Shown: piece after piece, positions 61,652-64,000 of the stretch
Numbering within the stretch: the stretch's first letter is position 1
How the letters are laid out: each line of letters starts with the position of its first letter
The notes under the pieces: generated by a model
Databases searched by the model: none
What the model saw: the letters and a program-made list of their open reading frames with translations, nothing else
What the model was told of the DNA's origin: nothing
NCBI GenBank assembly: GCA_037355855.1
Contig: CM074762.1
Span: 3,596,001 to 3,660,000 of the forward strand
DNA from: Pseudo-nitzschia pungens
Lineage: Eukaryota; Bacillariophyta; Bacillariophyceae; Bacillariales; Bacillariaceae
Direction: 5' to 3'
DNA length: 64,000 nucleotides
Position numbers and translations under genes: made by a program

Positions 61652-64000
61652 GTTGATACCATCCACACTGGACCCCGCATAATCAATCGGTTTGCGGACG
61701 TCTGTGTGGAGGTATTGGACCACAGGGGAAAGGGGAGGATGCTCCGGGGCCTACTAGACTCCGGTTGCTCCAAATCCATCATACTACAACAGTTTGTCGA
61801 CCGAAGTCAACTAACAAACCGAGACCGAAGATCTGTCACCTACAACACATATGGAGGCAAGTTCAGAACCAAGTCTGCGGCTTCAGTGGGACTAAGGCTG
61901 ATAGAATTTTCAAACTCCAAGACCATCAAATGGACCTTCCAAGTGGATGAATATCACCACCATGAGGAAGTGCCCTATGACATGATCATAGGATCCGATC
62001 TAATGGCACAACTCGGACTGGATATAAAATACAGCTCCCGAACAATTGAATGGCAGGGCGACTCCATCCCCATGAAGGGAATGGGGGAGCTCTCGAACCC
62101 GGACAAATGTGTGGCAGTATTCTTTGCCAACACACAGAGTCCAATCCTCCAACAGGAGGAAGAAAGGCAAGCCAAAATTCTGGATGCAGACTACTCCAAA
62201 GTCGATATAGACGCTATGGTCAATGACCTGGAGATTACAAACGCGTCCAAAGAAGCCTTGAAGAAAACACTGAAGAAATTTCCAACACTCTTTGGAGGAG
62301 GATTGGGTCTTCTGAAAAATATAAAACCGGTGTCCATTGAACTCCAACCAGGGGTCAAACCGGTCCGGCAGCGGTACTATTCTGTACCCCATGCCTTTGA
62401 ACAAGCCTTACGAAAGGAGATCATCAGGCTCTGTGACATCGGGGTGCTGGAAAAACTCCCCCATGATGATGATTCACCATGGGCATCTCCCACGTTTTGC
62501 CAACCGAAGAAGACAGGGGACATTCGCGTCCTAACTGACTTTCGGAAGATGAACGCAGCCATCCAACGAAAACCGTTCCCACTACCACGAATAGGGGAAA
62601 CAATCCAGAGACTACAAAAGTTCAAATCAGCTACGGCACTGGACTTGTCCCAAGGATACTATACCATCCCCATTTGCAAGGAGAGCCAAAAGATTTGCTC
62701 TACCATTTTACCATGGGGAAAGTATGCCTACAAGAGACTGGCAATGGGAATCGCATGCGCACCGGATATCTTCCAATCCGTCATGATGAACCTACTCGGT
62801 GACCTGGACTATGTGCTGGTCTATATTGATGATATTCTCATCATCCAGCGAGAAGGGGAAACCGAACAGGATCACCTCAGCAAAATAGATACAGTCCTAC
62901 AGAGACTGGACGATGCTGGCTTCCGAGCCAACCTCAGAAAATCCTTTTTCATGCAAAAAGAAGTGGAATATCTGGGATTTCTGTTAACAACAGAAGGCAT
63001 TCAGCCCCAGCCAAAGAAACTGGAGGCGATGAAGCGACTAGAAGCCCCCAAGAACACCAAGCAACTCAAGATGTTTCTTGGAATGGTAAACTTTTACAGG
63101 GACATGTGGAAGCGCCGCTCCCACATCCTAGCCCCTCTGAACAAACTCGCAGGGAAAAAGGGCAAAATGAACTGGTATTGGGGTCCAGCAGAGCAAAAAG
63201 CTTTCATGGAGGCGAAGAGAATGCTCGCAGATGAAGCAAAGCTTGCATTCCCGGACTTTACGAAACCATTTCATCTCTACTCAGACGCCAGCGATAGGCA
63301 ACTGGGAGCAACTGTATGCCAAGATGGCAAGCCCCTTGGTTTCTACACCCGGAAGCTGAACTCGGCGCAGCTCAACTACACTGTTGGAGAAAAAGAACTC
63401 CTGGGCATAGTAGAAGGCCTGAAGGCATTCAAAGGAATCCTACGAGGACAAGATGTGATTATTCACACAGACCACCTTAACCTGCTCTATCAGCAGATGC
63501 CCACCCAAAGGATGGTCCGGTGGAGACTCCTTATGGAGGAGTTCCACCCAGTAGTCAAGCACGTTGCTGGCAAGGACAATGATGCAGCAGACGCGCTGTC
63601 TCGTCTGGACATCACAGATGACCCAGCAGACACGGTGGAATGGCTACCACCAAATAAGCCCCTCACCTACGCGGATGAGGAAGAGCACCTCCGGCAACTC
63701 CTATTCCCACTCGGAGAAGCGCCGGAAGAATTCCAGGGCAATAGTGCATTCCCACTCGCCCCGGACATGATCCAGTTTTACCAACAAAAGGACACCGGAA
63801 TCATGAATGCTCTGGGAAAAGACAATCGACTGACCACCAAGATGGTGGAAGGTTACAGCCTAATCCACAAGGAAGGGAAGATCCTCGTCCCGGACAAACT
63901 CAAAGACAGAGTCATGGAATGGTACCACAGCATGCTGGTCCATCCTGGAGAAAAGAGAATGGAACAGAGCATTCGCTCAGTGTTCACCTGGAAAGGTCTG
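61649..64000 (+). CDS. Ty3/gypsy Pol polyprotein (protease, RT, RNase H, start of integrase), truncated by window end
   Basis: Open from ATG 61649 to the last base (784 codons, no stop). Protease: GLLDSGCSKSII (about residue 35) and YDMIIGSDLMAQLG. RT: GVLEKLPHDDDSPWASPTF, RVLTDFRKMNA, TALDLSQGYYTIPI and the catalytic VYIDDILII (about 393-400). RNase H: FHLYSDASDRQLGATV, IIHTDHLNLLY and DNDAADALSRLD. The downstream MEWYHSMLVHPGEKRME is the start of the integrase zinc region. The order protease-RT-RNase H-integrase identifies Ty3/gypsy. No stop or frameshift is seen in the visible part, so the element may be intact. Confidence 0.92.
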   Translation, partial: MVDTIHTGPRIINRFADVCVEVLDHRGKGRMLRGLLDSGCSKSIILQQFVDRSQLTNRDRRSVTYNTYGGKFRTKSAASVGLRLIEFSNSKTIKWTFQVDEYHHHEEVPYDMIIGSDLMAQLGLDIKYSSRTIEWQGDSIPMKGMGELSNPDKCVAVFFANTQSPILQQEEERQAKILDADYSKVDIDAMVNDLEITNASKEALKKTLKKFPTLFGGGLGLLKNIKPVSIELQPGVKPVRQRYYSVPHAFEQALRKEIIRLCDIGVLEKLPHDDDSPWASPTFCQPKKTGDIRVLTDFRKMNAAIQRKPFPLPRIGETIQRLQKFKSATALDLSQGYYTIPICKESQKICSTILPWGKYAYKRLAMGIACAPDIFQSVMMNLLGDLDYVLVYIDDILIIQREGETEQDHLSKIDTVLQRLDDAGFRANLRKSFFMQKEVEYLGFLLTTEGIQPQPKKLEAMKRLEAPKNTKQLKMFLGMVNFYRDMWKRRSHILAPLNKLAGKKGKMNWYWGPAEQKAFMEAKRMLADEAKLAFPDFTKPFHLYSDASDRQLGATVCQDGKPLGFYTRKLNSAQLNYTVGEKELLGIVEGLKAFKGILRGQDVIIHTDHLNLLYQQMPTQRMVRWRLLMEEFHPVVKHVAGKDNDAADALSRLDITDDPADTVEWLPPNKPLTYADEEEHLRQLLFPLGEAPEEFQGNSAFPLAPDMIQFYQQKDTGIMNALGKDNRLTTKMVEGYSLIHKEGKILVPDKLKDRVMEWYHSMLVHPGEKRMEQSIRSVFTWKGL

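Overview
The window looks like nuclear DNA of a stramenopile alga, most likely a diatom. Genes are intron-poor with short GT-AG introns (101-257 nt), are compactly arranged on both strands, and carry homopolymeric Asn, Ala, Ser and Asp runs. The transposable elements (a Ty1/copia element with a single long ORF, a Ty3/gypsy element and a long-TIR Tc1/mariner element) fit that group. This taxonomic call is inference; no rRNA or organellar marker is present.

Region 1 (0-20.8 kb) is conventional euchromatin. It holds an ATP12-type mitochondrial F1-ATPase assembly factor (+), an SF-assemblin-like coiled-coil protein (-), a FAM210/DUF1279 membrane protein (-), a Nopp140/SRP40 nucleolar protein (-), an AAAP amino-acid transporter whose ORF is broken near the N terminus (-), oligopeptidase B copy 1 (+), an RCC1-repeat protein in four exons (+), and a membrane-anchored protein with two tandem 5'-nucleotidase C-terminal domains but no phosphoesterase domain (-).

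Region 2 (20.8-40.4 kb) is looser and more AT-rich. Long intergenic stretches carry foldback repeats, a MITE-like element and short tandem repeats. Its genes are an acidic C-terminally anchored orphan, oligopeptidase B copy 2, a secreted/membrane Asn-rich Cys protein, an inositol-polyphosphate 5-phosphatase with a C2-like region and a polybasic Cys tail, and an ankyrin-repeat protein.

Region 3 (40.6-53.8 kb) is transposon-dominated. A 6.27-kb Ty1/copia element has LTRs that look identical by eye, a 5-bp target duplication (AAATT) and an uninterrupted 1766-codon ORF. It sits 31 bp past the stop codon of an AAA-ATPase gene. Next is a 4.56-kb Tc1/mariner (IS630-type, DD38E) element with ~200-bp terminal inverted repeats. 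It contains a transposase ORF interrupted by one in-frame TGA and, convergent to it, a 619-codon Cys-rich ORF of unknown function.

Region 4 (53.8-64 kb) holds a 206-aa orphan, a second ankyrin-repeat protein, and the 5' part of a Ty3/gypsy element. In that element gag and pol lie in the same frame, separated only by a TGA directly followed by ATG. The window ends inside pol at the start of the integrase region.

The cellular genes do not form a pathway or cluster. The most unusual items are the long-TIR mariner element with its Cys-rich passenger ORF, the TGA-ATG gag/pol junction, the duplicated UshA-type binding domains lacking a catalytic domain, and a short palindromic vocabulary (GTAAG/CTTAC, TACCGTACGGTA) filling the intergenic DNA.
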